DNA of 64,000 nucleotides from CAYFJV01 sp964460605 (lineage in GTDB: Archaea; Nanobdellota; Nanobdellia; Woesearchaeales; GW2011-AR9): NCBI GenBank assembly GCA_964460605.1, contig CAYWPT010000002.1:67286-131285 (forward strand), in the 5' to 3' direction. The notes below the pieces were generated by a model that had not been told where the DNA came from, did not search any database, and saw only the letters and a list, made by a program, of their open reading frames with translations. Positions 43,190-52,029 of the stretch are shown here, piece after piece. Position 1 is the first letter of the stretch, and the number at the start of each line of letters is the position of its first letter. A program made the position numbers and the translations under genes.

Positions 43190-44875
43190 TTATTCAATAG
43201 AATTCTTAGAAGACTCTTTAACAAGAACATTTTCTTGAACTAGCTCAGATTTACTCCCAGAAATTTTCTTATCCAAAGCTGCACCAATTAAACCATAAAA
43301 TAGGGGTGCTTTACGCATTAATCGAGATTTTAATTCTGGATGTGCTTGTGTTCCAATAAAATAAGGATGTGAAGGTACTTCAATAAACTCAGCCAAGACT
43401 CCATTTGGCGACATACCAGAAATAACTAAACCATTTTCAGTTAAAACTCTATGGAACTTGGGATTAACTTCATACCTGTGTCTGTGTCTTTCAGAAACAT
43501 TCTTGTTTTGATATAAACGATAAGCTAAACTTCCTTCTTTCAAAACAGCTTCACATGCACCTAAACGCATAGTACCACCTTTTTCAGTAACATTGATTTG
43601 TTCAGGTAAGATATCAATTACTGGAGTCAAACCATGTGGATTCTCAAACTCAGAAGAACTCGCATCCGCGATACCACAAACATTTCTTGCATATTCAATA
43701 ACTGCTAACTGCATTCCTAGACAAATTCCTAAGAAGGGAATTTTATTTTCACGCACATATTTGATAATTTGAATTTTTCCTTCGATTCCTCTTGTACCAA
43801 AACCACCTGGAACAATAACACCATCGATTGCATGCAGAGCTTCTTTGATATCTTCTTGAGTTTTTAATTTAGAAGTCTCAACCCAACGAATACTCACCTT
43901 TGTTTTATGCTGTGCTCCTGCGTGTACTAAAGATTCAACAATGCTTGCATAAGAATCTTCAAGTTCTGTATATTTTCCACAAATAGCAATTTTAACCTTA
44001 TGCTCAGGGTCTTCAATATTTCTCACTAACTCAGACCATTTACTTAGATCAGGAGGGCTGTAAATCTGCAACTTTTTATGAATGATATCAATCAATTTCT
44101 CTTGATTAAATATTAATGGGATTTTGTATATAGAATCTACATCCAAACCAGTAATTACTGCTTCTTCTTCGACATCACAAAAAGTAGCAATCTTTTTCTT
44201 AATCTTTTCAGTGAGCATCTGTTCACATCTTCCAATGATAATATCTGGGCTTACTCCCATTTGACGTAATAAATTAACACTCTGTTGTGTTGGTTTTGAT
44301 TTTTGTTCATTTACTCCAGTTGGAATGGGGACATAAGTCAAATGTACATACAAAATATTCTCTGGCCCTAAATCACGTTTGAGCTGACGCGCAGCTTCAA
44401 TATGTAGAGCAGTTTCAATATCTCCAACGGTGCCACCAATTTCAATAAGAAGGATATCAGACGCTTCATCGTTAGCAATAGAGATCCATTTTTCTTTGAT
44501 AACATCGGTTACATGGGGAATTAATTGTACGGTTTTACCAAGATAATCTCCCCGTCTTTCTTTTTCGAATACTGTTTGAAAGACTTTCCCCATGGTAATG
44601 TTCCAATGAGATTTACAAGAAACACCAATGAATCGTTCATAATGGCCAAAATCCATGTCTGCTTCTTCACCATCGTCTAAAACAAAGACTTCTCCATGTT
44701 CCATCGGATTCATGGTTCCAGGATCAATGTTCAAATAACCTTCACATTTGATGGGGGTTACCTTTAATCGAGAAGATAATAAGAATCCAATGCTTGCAGC
44801 TGCAATTCCTTTACCTAAGCCAGAGAGCACTCCACCAGTTATGATAATAAACTTGGTATTTTGCTTAAGTTCCAT
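43190..44875 (-). CDS. pyrG: CTP synthase
   Basis: Converts UTP to CTP using glutamine and ATP. The N-terminal synthetase domain starts MELKQNTKFIIITGGVLSG and continues with LGKGIAAASIG (P-loop region). The C-terminal class I glutamine amidotransferase has VPGGFGTRG, catalytic Cys in FLGICLGMQ, and the HPE of GTQAHPELKS. 561 residues. The start at 44875 has GAGGGA 4 bases upstream; a longer reading from 44983 would add 36 residues of poor quality. A TTTTTATAAAG element about 35-40 bases upstream suggests its own promoter. Confidence 0.97.
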   Translation of the reverse strand: MELKQNTKFIIITGGVLSGLGKGIAAASIGFLLSSRLKVTPIKCEGYLNIDPGTMNPMEHGEVFVLDDGEEADMDFGHYERFIGVSCKSHWNITMGKVFQTVFEKERRGDYLGKTVQLIPHVTDVIKEKWISIANDEASDILLIEIGGTVGDIETALHIEAARQLKRDLGPENILYVHLTYVPIPTGVNEQKSKPTQQSVNLLRQMGVSPDIIIGRCEQMLTEKIKKKIATFCDVEEEAVITGLDVDSIYKIPLIFNQEKLIDIIHKKLQIYSPPDLSKWSELVRNIEDPEHKVKIAICGKYTELEDSYASIVESLVHAGAQHKTKVSIRWVETSKLKTQEDIKEALHAIDGVIVPGGFGTRGIEGKIQIIKYVRENKIPFLGICLGMQLAVIEYARNVCGIADASSSEFENPHGLTPVIDILPEQINVTEKGGTMRLGACEAVLKEGSLAYRLYQNKNVSERHRHRYEVNPKFHRVLTENGLVISGMSPNGVLAEFIEVPSHPYFIGTQAHPELKSRLMRKAPLFYGLIGAALDKKISGSKSELVQENVLVKESSKNSIE

Positions 44876-44948
44876 CTTTCCCTCAAAAGAAAAACAAGAA
44901 TTTTGCTTTATAAAAATTATGATTGTGCAGAAGCGAAATGAAAATAAT

Positions 44949-47441
44949 TCAACTAGAGAAGCTATCCAAACCCATTTGTTCAACCTCTTTTTTAGATCTG
45001 ATCTTTTTCACCATTTCATCTTCAGCTTCAAGAACTAATTGAATCTCACGAGCTCTTTCAACAACTGGAGCAGGCATACCAGCTAACTTTGCTACATGCA
45101 CCCCATGACTTTGGTCAGTACCACCCTCAACCAACTTACGCAAGAACACAATCTCACCACTCACTTCTTTTACAGCAACATTATAATTTTTAATTTTATC
45201 GAATTTACTTTCTAACTTATTGAGAACGTGATAATGCGTAGCAAACATAGTTTTAGCTTTAATTTTACCATAAATATGTTCAGCTGTACTCCATGCAATT
45301 GATACACCATCAAAAGTACTGGTTCCACGACCAATTTCATCTAATATAATAAGTGACTTCTCAGTCGCATTATTCAAAATGTTTGCAGTCTCCAACATCT
45401 CCACCATAAAGGTACTCTGACCAGAACTAAGGTCGTCATGAGCTCCGACACGAGTAAAGATTCTATCAACCAAACTAAGATTAGCCACCTCTGCAGGAAC
45501 AAACGAACCTACCTGCGCCATTAATACAATCAATGCAGTTTGTCTCATTACTGTACTTTTCCCTGAAGTGTTTGGCCCGGTAATGATCATAATCTCTCCG
45601 TCTTCTAAATGAACGGAGTTTGGAATAAACCTGTCTTCAATTTCTTCAATAACAGGGTGCCTCCCATTACTAATTCTAATACTATTATACTCATTAAAAG
45701 AAGGTCGTACATACTTATTACTCATTGCAACTGAACTCAAAGAACAAAAAACATCGAGTAAAGCAATCTGTGAAGCAACTGCCTGAATTTTTTCAGTCTC
45801 ACCCTTCACACCTGTTAAAACTTCTTGAAATAATGCATACTCGAGCACTTTAATTTTCTCTTCAGCACCTAATATCTTATCCTCTTCAACCTTCAATTCT
45901 TCAGTAATATACCTTTCAGCATTTGCAGTGGTTTGTTTACGAATATAATTTTTAGGAACTCTATCAGAATATCTTTTGCTCACTTCAATAAAATAACCAA
46001 AAACCCTATTGTAACCGATTTTCAGTCCAGTCAAAATTTCTAATTTAGCACGCTCTTTCTCTTCAATTTCCTGAAGATACTTTTTTGAATCCCTTTTGAT
46101 ATCAAGTAATTCTTTTAGCTCAGCATTATAAGTATCTCTAATGATTCCACCTTCACGAATTGTGAGTGGAGCATCATCACGAATTGCAAAATAAAGAAGA
46201 TCATACACTTTTTTTAAATTAGGCATATTTTTCATTCCAACTAGTAAATCAGAATCAAAATTTTGTAATAATGAAAGCAAACTAGGCAACTTTCCTAATG
46301 TATCACGCAGAGCAATCAAATCTTTCGGAGAAGCGTTCCCATAATTAACACGAGCTATCAATCTTTCCAAATCGTAAGTCTCAGAGAGAATCTTTTTGAT
46401 ATCTTCACGTTTAATGACAGTATCACTCAGCTCTTCAATGGCATTATATCTTTTTTCAATCTCTTCTTTTTTCAACAAAGGCTCTTTGATAATCCTTTTC
46501 AACAAACGAGTACCAAGTGAAGTAACGGTTTTATTCAAAACAGAAAATAAAGTGCCTTTTTTACTCTCTCCATGAATGTTTTGCAATAATTCTAAATTCA
46601 TCAAAGTGCTTCTATCCAATTGCATAGTATCACTGTGTTTTAACTGTTTTAAAGATCTAAAATGTGATAAAGAATTCTTTTGTGTCTCTAATAAATAACT
46701 AAGTAATGCTCCTGCAATAGTAATCTCTTGCGCTTTATCTTCAATACCAAATGCAGACAAACTTGAAACTTTAAAATGTTCTAATAAATTTCTCTCAGCT
46801 CTCTCTTTTTTGAAATAATAATCAGGATAACCATGCACAACTGCGCCAATTTTCTTTATTTGTTCAACTAAATCTTGATTTACTAACAAACTCTCTGGAA
46901 TGATACACTCTGATGCCGACCTTCTTTGAATTTCAGCTAAAACTCCTTCTTCATTTTCAACTTGAGCACAAACAAATTCTCCAGTGGATAAATCTGCTAA
47001 AGCATAAGTGTAGTTTTTTCCGATACTTGTAAGAGCAAAAATATAATTATTAGAATTAGCATCAAGCAATGAAGACTCAATCAAAGTTCCTTTAGTAACA
47101 ATTCTAACCAAACCACGCTTTACCAAACCTTTTGCTTTTTTTGGATCTTCTAGTTGTTCAATGATAGCTACCTTGTGTCCTTTTTTTACTAATTTTCCTA
47201 AATAACCTTCAAGTGCATGATAAGGTACACCAGCTAATGGTGCTGATTTTTCACCCTTACCTCTTTTTGTTAATGTTATCTCTAAATCACGAGCAGCTAT
47301 TTCAGCATCTTCATAGAATAGTTCATAAAAGTCACCCATTCGAAGCATTATAACGCAATCTGGATTTTCTTCTTTTGCCTCACGGTATTGTTTCATACCA
47401 GGTGTGAGTAGATGCATAGGAACTTTTAGGATACTAACCAT
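44949..47441 (-). CDS. mutS: DNA mismatch repair protein MutS
   Basis: Mismatch-recognition ATPase of bacterial MutS1 type. The F-x-E mismatch-reading motif is MGDFYELF (Phe38, Glu40). The C-terminal ATPase has Walker A GPNTSGKST, Walker B and signature ILDEIGRGTSTFDG, and the ATHYH motif. About 830 residues, normal length. The ATG at 47441 is preferred over a longer reading from 47519, because a TTAATAAA element (47464-47471) lies 27 bases upstream as in other leaderless genes here. It lies upstream of pyrG, uppS and mutL on the same strand. Confidence 0.96.
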   Translation of the reverse strand: MVSILKVPMHLLTPGMKQYREAKEENPDCVIMLRMGDFYELFYEDAEIAARDLEITLTKRGKGEKSAPLAGVPYHALEGYLGKLVKKGHKVAIIEQLEDPKKAKGLVKRGLVRIVTKGTLIESSLLDANSNNYIFALTSIGKNYTYALADLSTGEFVCAQVENEEGVLAEIQRRSASECIIPESLLVNQDLVEQIKKIGAVVHGYPDYYFKKERAERNLLEHFKVSSLSAFGIEDKAQEITIAGALLSYLLETQKNSLSHFRSLKQLKHSDTMQLDRSTLMNLELLQNIHGESKKGTLFSVLNKTVTSLGTRLLKRIIKEPLLKKEEIEKRYNAIEELSDTVIKREDIKKILSETYDLERLIARVNYGNASPKDLIALRDTLGKLPSLLSLLQNFDSDLLVGMKNMPNLKKVYDLLYFAIRDDAPLTIREGGIIRDTYNAELKELLDIKRDSKKYLQEIEEKERAKLEILTGLKIGYNRVFGYFIEVSKRYSDRVPKNYIRKQTTANAERYITEELKVEEDKILGAEEKIKVLEYALFQEVLTGVKGETEKIQAVASQIALLDVFCSLSSVAMSNKYVRPSFNEYNSIRISNGRHPVIEEIEDRFIPNSVHLEDGEIMIITGPNTSGKSTVMRQTALIVLMAQVGSFVPAEVANLSLVDRIFTRVGAHDDLSSGQSTFMVEMLETANILNNATEKSLIILDEIGRGTSTFDGVSIAWSTAEHIYGKIKAKTMFATHYHVLNKLESKFDKIKNYNVAVKEVSGEIVFLRKLVEGGTDQSHGVHVAKLAGMPAPVVERAREIQLVLEAEDEMVKKIRSKKEVEQMGLDSFSS

Positions 47442-47463
47442 GGCATTTATTGTAAGAAACCTC

Positions 47464-47531
47464 TTTATTAATTTTTTGAGCCTTAATAACGGGATACTAC
47501 AAGCCTTATGCACAATCAAAAGAGATATATA
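47464..47531. promoter_or_regulatory. Divergent promoters of mutS and the 47554 gene
   Basis: TTAATAAA at 47464-47471 (minus strand) lies 27 bases before the mutS ATG, and GATATATA at 47524-47531 (plus strand) lies 26 bases before the ATG at 47554. Both fit leaderless transcription, and both fall in a 112-base divergent space. Confidence 0.55.
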
Positions 47532-47553
47532 GCTAGAAAAAAGTTAAACTCAG

Positions 47554-48003
47554 ATGGGAATAATTAATTTAATCAAAGGGTTTTTTACAAGAACAAGCTC
47601 TGAAATAAAAGAAGCAAATAAAGAAGAAATTGTAGAAAAATCAAAAGAAGAAACTACTTTAAAAAAAGCACACAAGGAATTAGATGATGCCGAACAAATC
47701 CTAATAATTTTAAGAGAGATGTGGCAAAGAGAAGAAATAGGTGCTGATTTTGCAACATTAGTCCATGAGTTAAATCAACATTTAATTAAATTAATAGATT
47801 TATTAGAATCTAATCAAGAACTAAAATCAATTAAATCGCAAGCGATAGATAGAATTAAAAAACTAAGTTTAAGAAGATTGAATGAACTCAAATTCTTAGG
47901 AAATCACCCCCATATTCAGGAAGTCTATGCACATGTTGAAGGTTTATATAAGGATTTTAAAATCGTAAGTTCTATGCTTGATAGAAAACATTATGATGGA
48001 TAA
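47554..48003 (+). CDS. Hypothetical coiled-coil protein
   Basis: 149 residues, not recognised. Begins with a hydrophobic helix-like MGIINLIKGFFTR and then is almost entirely charged helix (SSEIKEANKEEIVEKSKEE and on), so probably a coiled coil lying along the membrane surface or dimerising. No catalytic motif. A TATA box at 47524-47531 implies leaderless expression. It sits 58 bases before the site-2 protease gene on the same strand. Confidence 0.6.
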   Translation: MGIINLIKGFFTRTSSEIKEANKEEIVEKSKEETTLKKAHKELDDAEQILIILREMWQREEIGADFATLVHELNQHLIKLIDLLESNQELKSIKSQAIDRIKKLSLRRLNELKFLGNHPHIQEVYAHVEGLYKDFKIVSSMLDRKHYDG

Positions 48004-48061
48004 TCTCTAATGATGGTTCAAAATCAATACATTTAAGAACACCATTTATTTCTTTTTAACA

Positions 48062-49207
48062 ATGAGAGGTAACCTAAAACTCTTCAAGATATTTGGAATT
48101 GATGTACAACTACACATCTCTTGGTGGTTTGTCTTTGCACTTTTAACCTGGAGTCTAGCAAAAGGATTCTTCCCATTATTTTATGATGGATTGAATGCTA
48201 GCCAATATTGGATCTTAGGTGGAGCTTCAAGCTTATTACTTTTCATATCAGTTTTATTGCATGAACTCTCTCATAGCATTGTTGCTATGTCGCGTGGTAT
48301 TAAAGTTGAAAGCATTACTCTGTTTTTCTTTGGTGGTGTAGCAGGAATTACTGATGAGAATATTAAACCAAGAGACGAATTTCTTATGGCAATTGCTGGA
48401 CCATTGTTTTCATTTGCACTAGCAGGGCTATTTTATTTTGTTTTTGTCAGCGTATCAAACATTTTTATTAACGCAATTACTTTTTATCTTTATCAGTTAA
48501 ATTTAATCCTAGCAATATTCAATTTTGTTCCTGCTTTTCCTTTAGATGGTGGGAGAGCTTTTCGAGCAATTTTACATGCGAAAACTAAGGACCTTAAAAG
48601 GTCTACAAAGATAGCTAGTAATGGAGGAAAATTTTTTGCATGGTTTTTAATTATAGTTGGTGTTTTTCAAATCTTTAATGGGCTTGGTGGTGGATTATGG
48701 TTAATTTTCTTAGGAGCATTTTTACACTTTATAGCAAATGTAAGTTATGAACAAGTTGTTGTTCGAGAAAAATTGAGTAAATGGAAAGTAAAAGATCTGA
48801 TGACTACAGATCTTCATCAAGTTAAAGCTGAACAAAGATTTTCTGATTTCTTGAAGACACACAAAAAAGACTTACAAAAATATTATTTGGTAACTCGTGG
48901 TCAAAGAAGTGCTAAAAAAATTGTAGGCATCTTGAGTCTAGCAAAAATTGAAAGTATTGGTCCTGGTATGCAAAGAAAAGTGAAAATTTCTCAAATTATG
49001 TTTCCAATAAAAAAATTGAAAACAGTTTCTCCTGATGTGAATGCTTATCAAGGATTTAAACAAATGATGTCTGAGAAAGGTGCAGGAATCCCTGTAAAAG
49101 AACTTGGGAAAAATGGAAAAGTTCTTGGTGTTTTGGAACAAGAGAAATTGATGCAAGCTTTGATGTGGCATAATCGTTTTGGTGTTGAGTTTTCTAAACA
49201 GGAGTAA
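48062..49207 (+). CDS. Site-2 protease (M50) with C-terminal CBS domains
   Basis: Intramembrane zinc protease. HELSH at residues 67-71 in a membrane helix is the zinc site; NFVPAFPLDGGRAFRAI later provides the third ligand Asp in a second helix. About five to six membrane segments occupy residues 1-240, followed by two CBS domains (about 245-370), which in relatives sense adenosine nucleotides. 381 residues, the SpoIVFB/RseP-like subfamily with CBS. Substrates (membrane-anchored regulators) are not identified. Confidence 0.92.
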   Translation: MRGNLKLFKIFGIDVQLHISWWFVFALLTWSLAKGFFPLFYDGLNASQYWILGGASSLLLFISVLLHELSHSIVAMSRGIKVESITLFFFGGVAGITDENIKPRDEFLMAIAGPLFSFALAGLFYFVFVSVSNIFINAITFYLYQLNLILAIFNFVPAFPLDGGRAFRAILHAKTKDLKRSTKIASNGGKFFAWFLIIVGVFQIFNGLGGGLWLIFLGAFLHFIANVSYEQVVVREKLSKWKVKDLMTTDLHQVKAEQRFSDFLKTHKKDLQKYYLVTRGQRSAKKIVGILSLAKIESIGPGMQRKVKISQIMFPIKKLKTVSPDVNAYQGFKQMMSEKGAGIPVKELGKNGKVLGVLEQEKLMQALMWHNRFGVEFSKQE

Positions 49208-49279
49208 TGTTACTTATTTCTGATACACTGAATCCCCACTGCTGTAAAGAAATTTTCAATTTCTTGCACATAAAATTTC

Positions 49280-49351
49280 TCATTTTATTGTATATTCACA
49301 AGTGGTAGCCACGAGTATTTTAACTATAAGTGGGGCAACATTTATAAACAC
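49280..49351 (-). pseudogene. ATG-less relic related to 28160-28312, within a foldable intergenic segment
   Basis: A 23-codon frame (GTG at 49349-49351 the only possible start) reading FINVAPLIVKILVATTCEYT, matching SLEVKIFVTTTSEYT of the 28 kb relic at 10 of 15 residues. The surrounding 49234-49335 could also fold as RNA: CCCCACT with AGTGGGG at the ends, an 8-bp hairpin AAGAAATT/AATTTCTT (49247-49265) and GTGG/CCAC inside. Whether it is a broken gene or a structured RNA is open. Confidence 0.25.
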
Positions 49352-49369
49352 TACTGTTTGGTGGTTATT

Positions 49370-50113
49370 ATGGGAGAAATATCATTATATAGTCAAGAAG
49401 ATTTAGGTAGAATTATCACTTTTAAAGTTGGAATTGGTTCTAGCCTTGCAGAAGCTAATGTAGCTATGGCTTTAGCTAAAGAAAAAGAATCTGATTCAAT
49501 TAAGGGATATAGTATTGCTTCTTATCTTGGAGACCACTTATCAGATGATTTTTCTCTTTTTGATAAACAAGTACAAGATTATTCTTTTTTAAAAAATATT
49601 TTAGAAAGTTTGCCTAGAAATCAAGATGCATTAAATCGTTTGGATAATTTTTGTTATGACCCTGTTACTGGAGCTTTAAATAAATTGGGTTTAGTAGTTG
49701 CTCTTAAACATTTAGAAAGTTTGGAAGATACTCATTTAGGACATTCTTACCTTTTATTTGATGGAAATAATATGCATGATTGGAATAGGTCAGAAAGTCC
49801 AGAATGGGTTGATAGAAGATTAGCTGACGCTGGCAGGGCTTTAAAATGTTCTGCAAGAAATAGTGGGGTCGGTTTAGCTTCTTTAGCTTCTTTAGTTAAT
49901 ACTCATATTGGTGAAGAAAAAAGATCCGAAGGGGGACATAATGATTTAATTGCTTGTGGAGGTTCAAGTGTTTCTCGTGTGAATGGGAGTGTTGGTGATG
50001 AATTTTTAGCAGTTCTCCCAGGGGTCCCTAGTTTGAATGTAGCAGAATATGTTGCTAGACGTTTTCTTAATTCTATGTATGAAGCCCAGCTTAAAAGTAT
50101 AAATGATGAATAG
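49370..50113 (+). CDS. Divergent GGDEF-domain protein
   Basis: 247 residues from the ATG at 49370 (GGTGG 5 bases upstream, TATA-like TTTATAAA near 49341). After a helical N-terminal part it has the GGDEF-type landmarks: YDPVTGALNKLGL (96-108), cf. D-x-L-T-G-L-x-N-R; LLFDGNNMHDWN (128-139), cf. the metal-binding D-x-D-x-F-K-x-x-N; and VNGSVGDEFLAVLPG (204-218), where GGDEF reads VGDEF. No signal peptide or sensor domain. Diguanylate cyclases are very rare in archaea, and the changed first Gly and second Asp of the metal site suggest either altered chemistry or a non-catalytic nucleotide-binding role. Not cotranscribed with an obvious effector. Confidence 0.7.
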   Translation: MGEISLYSQEDLGRIITFKVGIGSSLAEANVAMALAKEKESDSIKGYSIASYLGDHLSDDFSLFDKQVQDYSFLKNILESLPRNQDALNRLDNFCYDPVTGALNKLGLVVALKHLESLEDTHLGHSYLLFDGNNMHDWNRSESPEWVDRRLADAGRALKCSARNSGVGLASLASLVNTHIGEEKRSEGGHNDLIACGGSSVSRVNGSVGDEFLAVLPGVPSLNVAEYVARRFLNSMYEAQLKSINDE

Positions 50114-50169
50114 TTATACTTTTTTTTATATGCTAAGTTTTTTAAGTACTCTTTCTTTTTGTTCACTCT

Positions 50170-50970
50170 ATGAAAGATGCAATTGTGCAAGCAATAAGGA
50201 AAAGAGTGAATCATGAACATATAGCTCTTGTAAATAGGGGAAACTCTGCAATCTTAGTATCATTAATGAAATTCGCAACAACTGTTTTTGCACCAAAAGA
50301 AGGTGGATGGCTTACTTACAAAAGATATGCTAAAGAATTAGGATTAGATTATGTGGAAATTAATTGTAATGATGCAAAGATTGATTTAGTAGATTTGCGT
50401 AAAAAATTAATTCCAGGTTCTGTTTTTATTTATCATTCATTGGGTGGTTATTGTGCTGAGCAAGATATTCAAGAGATTTACTCTATTTGTAACGAGAAAG
50501 CTTGTTTAGTTATTATGGATGTTTCTGGAAGTTTTGGAACAAAATTGGGTGATGGAAAATATGCTGACATTTGTTTAGGCAGTTTTGGTGAATGGAAACT
50601 TGTGGATTTAGGTACTGGAGGATTTATCTCATTTAAGAACCCAGATTTAATTAAACAGATTAAACCTTTATTATCTGCCTTTACCTTTAATGGTGATCTT
50701 GAAGGATTATTAACAAAAATTGATTCTGTTGAAGAGAGAATTGCATTTTTATTAGGCAAAAGAAAAGAGATTTTGAGTGATTTATCTAATCAAAAGATTC
50801 TGCACAGTGAAGATGAACTTGGCTTTGTAGTAATTGTGCCATTTTCAAATGAGACTGACCGATTACGTATCTTGGCTTATTGTACAGATAAAGGATATGA
50901 ATACACAACTTGCCCTAGAGATATTCGAGTTCTGCGTGATGCTGTGAGTATTGAAGTGAAGCGTTTATAA
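50170..50970 (+). CDS. DegT/DnrJ-like PLP-dependent aminotransferase fold protein (short)
   Basis: 266 residues resembling sugar-aminotransferases of the DegT/DnrJ/EryC1 group, but about 100 residues shorter than the usual 370. NRGNSAILVSLMKF resembles the start of the large domain, Asp117 in VIMDVSGSFG would contact the PLP ring nitrogen, and Lys143 in GSFGEWKLVDLGTGGFI sits where the Schiff-base Lys of S-x-x-x-x-K is found, before a G-x-G-G turn. PLP binding is therefore plausible. The small domain is reduced. It lies 56 bases after the GGDEF gene. A nucleotide-sugar or surface-sugar role would fit, but no sugar genes adjoin. Confidence 0.65.
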   Translation: MKDAIVQAIRKRVNHEHIALVNRGNSAILVSLMKFATTVFAPKEGGWLTYKRYAKELGLDYVEINCNDAKIDLVDLRKKLIPGSVFIYHSLGGYCAEQDIQEIYSICNEKACLVIMDVSGSFGTKLGDGKYADICLGSFGEWKLVDLGTGGFISFKNPDLIKQIKPLLSAFTFNGDLEGLLTKIDSVEERIAFLLGKRKEILSDLSNQKILHSEDELGFVVIVPFSNETDRLRILAYCTDKGYEYTTCPRDIRVLRDAVSIEVKRL

Positions 50971-51014
50971 GCCTAATAGAAAGTAATATAAATGGTTTTG
51001 ATTAAATTCTTATT

Positions 51015-51731
51015 ATGACAGTTAAAAGTTTTGTTCAAAAGATTGTAGATAATGAAATTGATGATTTAGTGCACAAACGATTCACTAGATTTAGTGTTGG
51101 TGAATATGAGCGTGAAGCAGTTATCATTAAAAAAACAAGCAAAGGCGTACAAATGCAAGCTGGTTTTGAATGGGCTTCTGATTTATATTATTTAATTTGT
51201 GAAATGCTTGCAGGTAAAGATATTGTCCTGACTGGTGACGGAGCTTTAGTTACATCAAATAAAAGTGCTCAAAGTGATATTGAAGCAGCTGGTTTTAAAG
51301 TAAAATCCTCTAGGGGAAAAAAATATACTTTGACATTTTCATCTAGTCCTGATGATTTAAAGAAAGGCTTAGATGCTTTGAGTAAATATATTGTATTAAT
51401 CAAATTTAAAACCGAAGGTATTGAGATAAAAGGAAAACTGTCTCCTCCAAAACCAGGAAGTATTAAAGAAAAATTTGCAACCCTGAAAGTTGATAAAGAA
51501 TATCAAGGTGCTTTATTGAAATTCGCTTTATTTGATGTTGATGCTAGCTCTGTGAAGAAAAACGCTGAAATCAAAAGTACTCTTTTTATTGATGATGTAG
51601 TAATCCCAGATGAGTATAAGGATGATTATGTTGCAGCTCGTCTTCATGCTAAGAAAAAAGGTAAGATTAAGAGGGTTATTACTATTGATGGGACTGAAGT
51701 AAAGTCTTATGATATTCCTTTTGAGGTTTGA
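51015..51731 (+). CDS. Hypothetical archaeal protein
   Basis: 238 residues, not recognised. Soluble, Lys-rich, with regular beta-alpha patterns and no cysteines in the second half. TAATATAAATGG about 25-30 bases before the ATG fits a leaderless TATA. It follows the DegT-like gene by 44 bases on the same strand. Confidence 0.6.
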   Translation: MTVKSFVQKIVDNEIDDLVHKRFTRFSVGEYEREAVIIKKTSKGVQMQAGFEWASDLYYLICEMLAGKDIVLTGDGALVTSNKSAQSDIEAAGFKVKSSRGKKYTLTFSSSPDDLKKGLDALSKYIVLIKFKTEGIEIKGKLSPPKPGSIKEKFATLKVDKEYQGALLKFALFDVDASSVKKNAEIKSTLFIDDVVIPDEYKDDYVAARLHAKKKGKIKRVITIDGTEVKSYDIPFEV

Positions 51732-51771
51732 GATAATAATTTTTTAAATTTTATAATACAACTCTTAGTTT

Positions 51772-51918
51772 ATTGTTGGTCACGGAGATTATAGTTCAGG
51801 ATTAGGGGTTGGTGAGGTTTTTACTCAAGGAACTGTTGGATTAGGAATCACTGATATCTTTTATCAAGGAGTTGGTGGAATGCATGAAGTTGAATTTTGT
51901 TTAGCTTTGACTCCTTAA
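51772..51918 (+). other. Coding-like segment or small RNA with TATA box and oligo-T end
   Basis: TTTATAAT at 51750-51757, then a frame without ATG, GTG or TTG start from 51772 to a TAA at 51916-51918: IVGHGDYSSGLGVGEV and so on (Gly-rich, strand-like). The codon pattern looks protein-like. Near the end AAGGAGT pairs with ACTCCTT, followed by a run of 10 T, which resembles an RNA with a hairpin and terminator. Either a non-AUG small protein, a 5'-lost gene, or a small RNA of about 150 bases. The 298-base gap between 51732 and 52029 contains nothing else. Confidence 0.35.
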
Positions 51919-52029
51919 TTTTTTTTTTTAATTTTTTAAGAAAGTTCACTTTTTCTTCAAAGCATTTCTTTCTGGACAGAACCTTTTTATGAATAACTTT
52001 ATATAAAAAACAGCTCCTTCTCTTCTTAT

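Noticed and set aside
44876..44983. 36-residue N-terminal extension of CTP synthase
   Set aside because: Not similar to PyrG, overlaps the mutS end, and the ATG at 44875 has a ribosome binding site.
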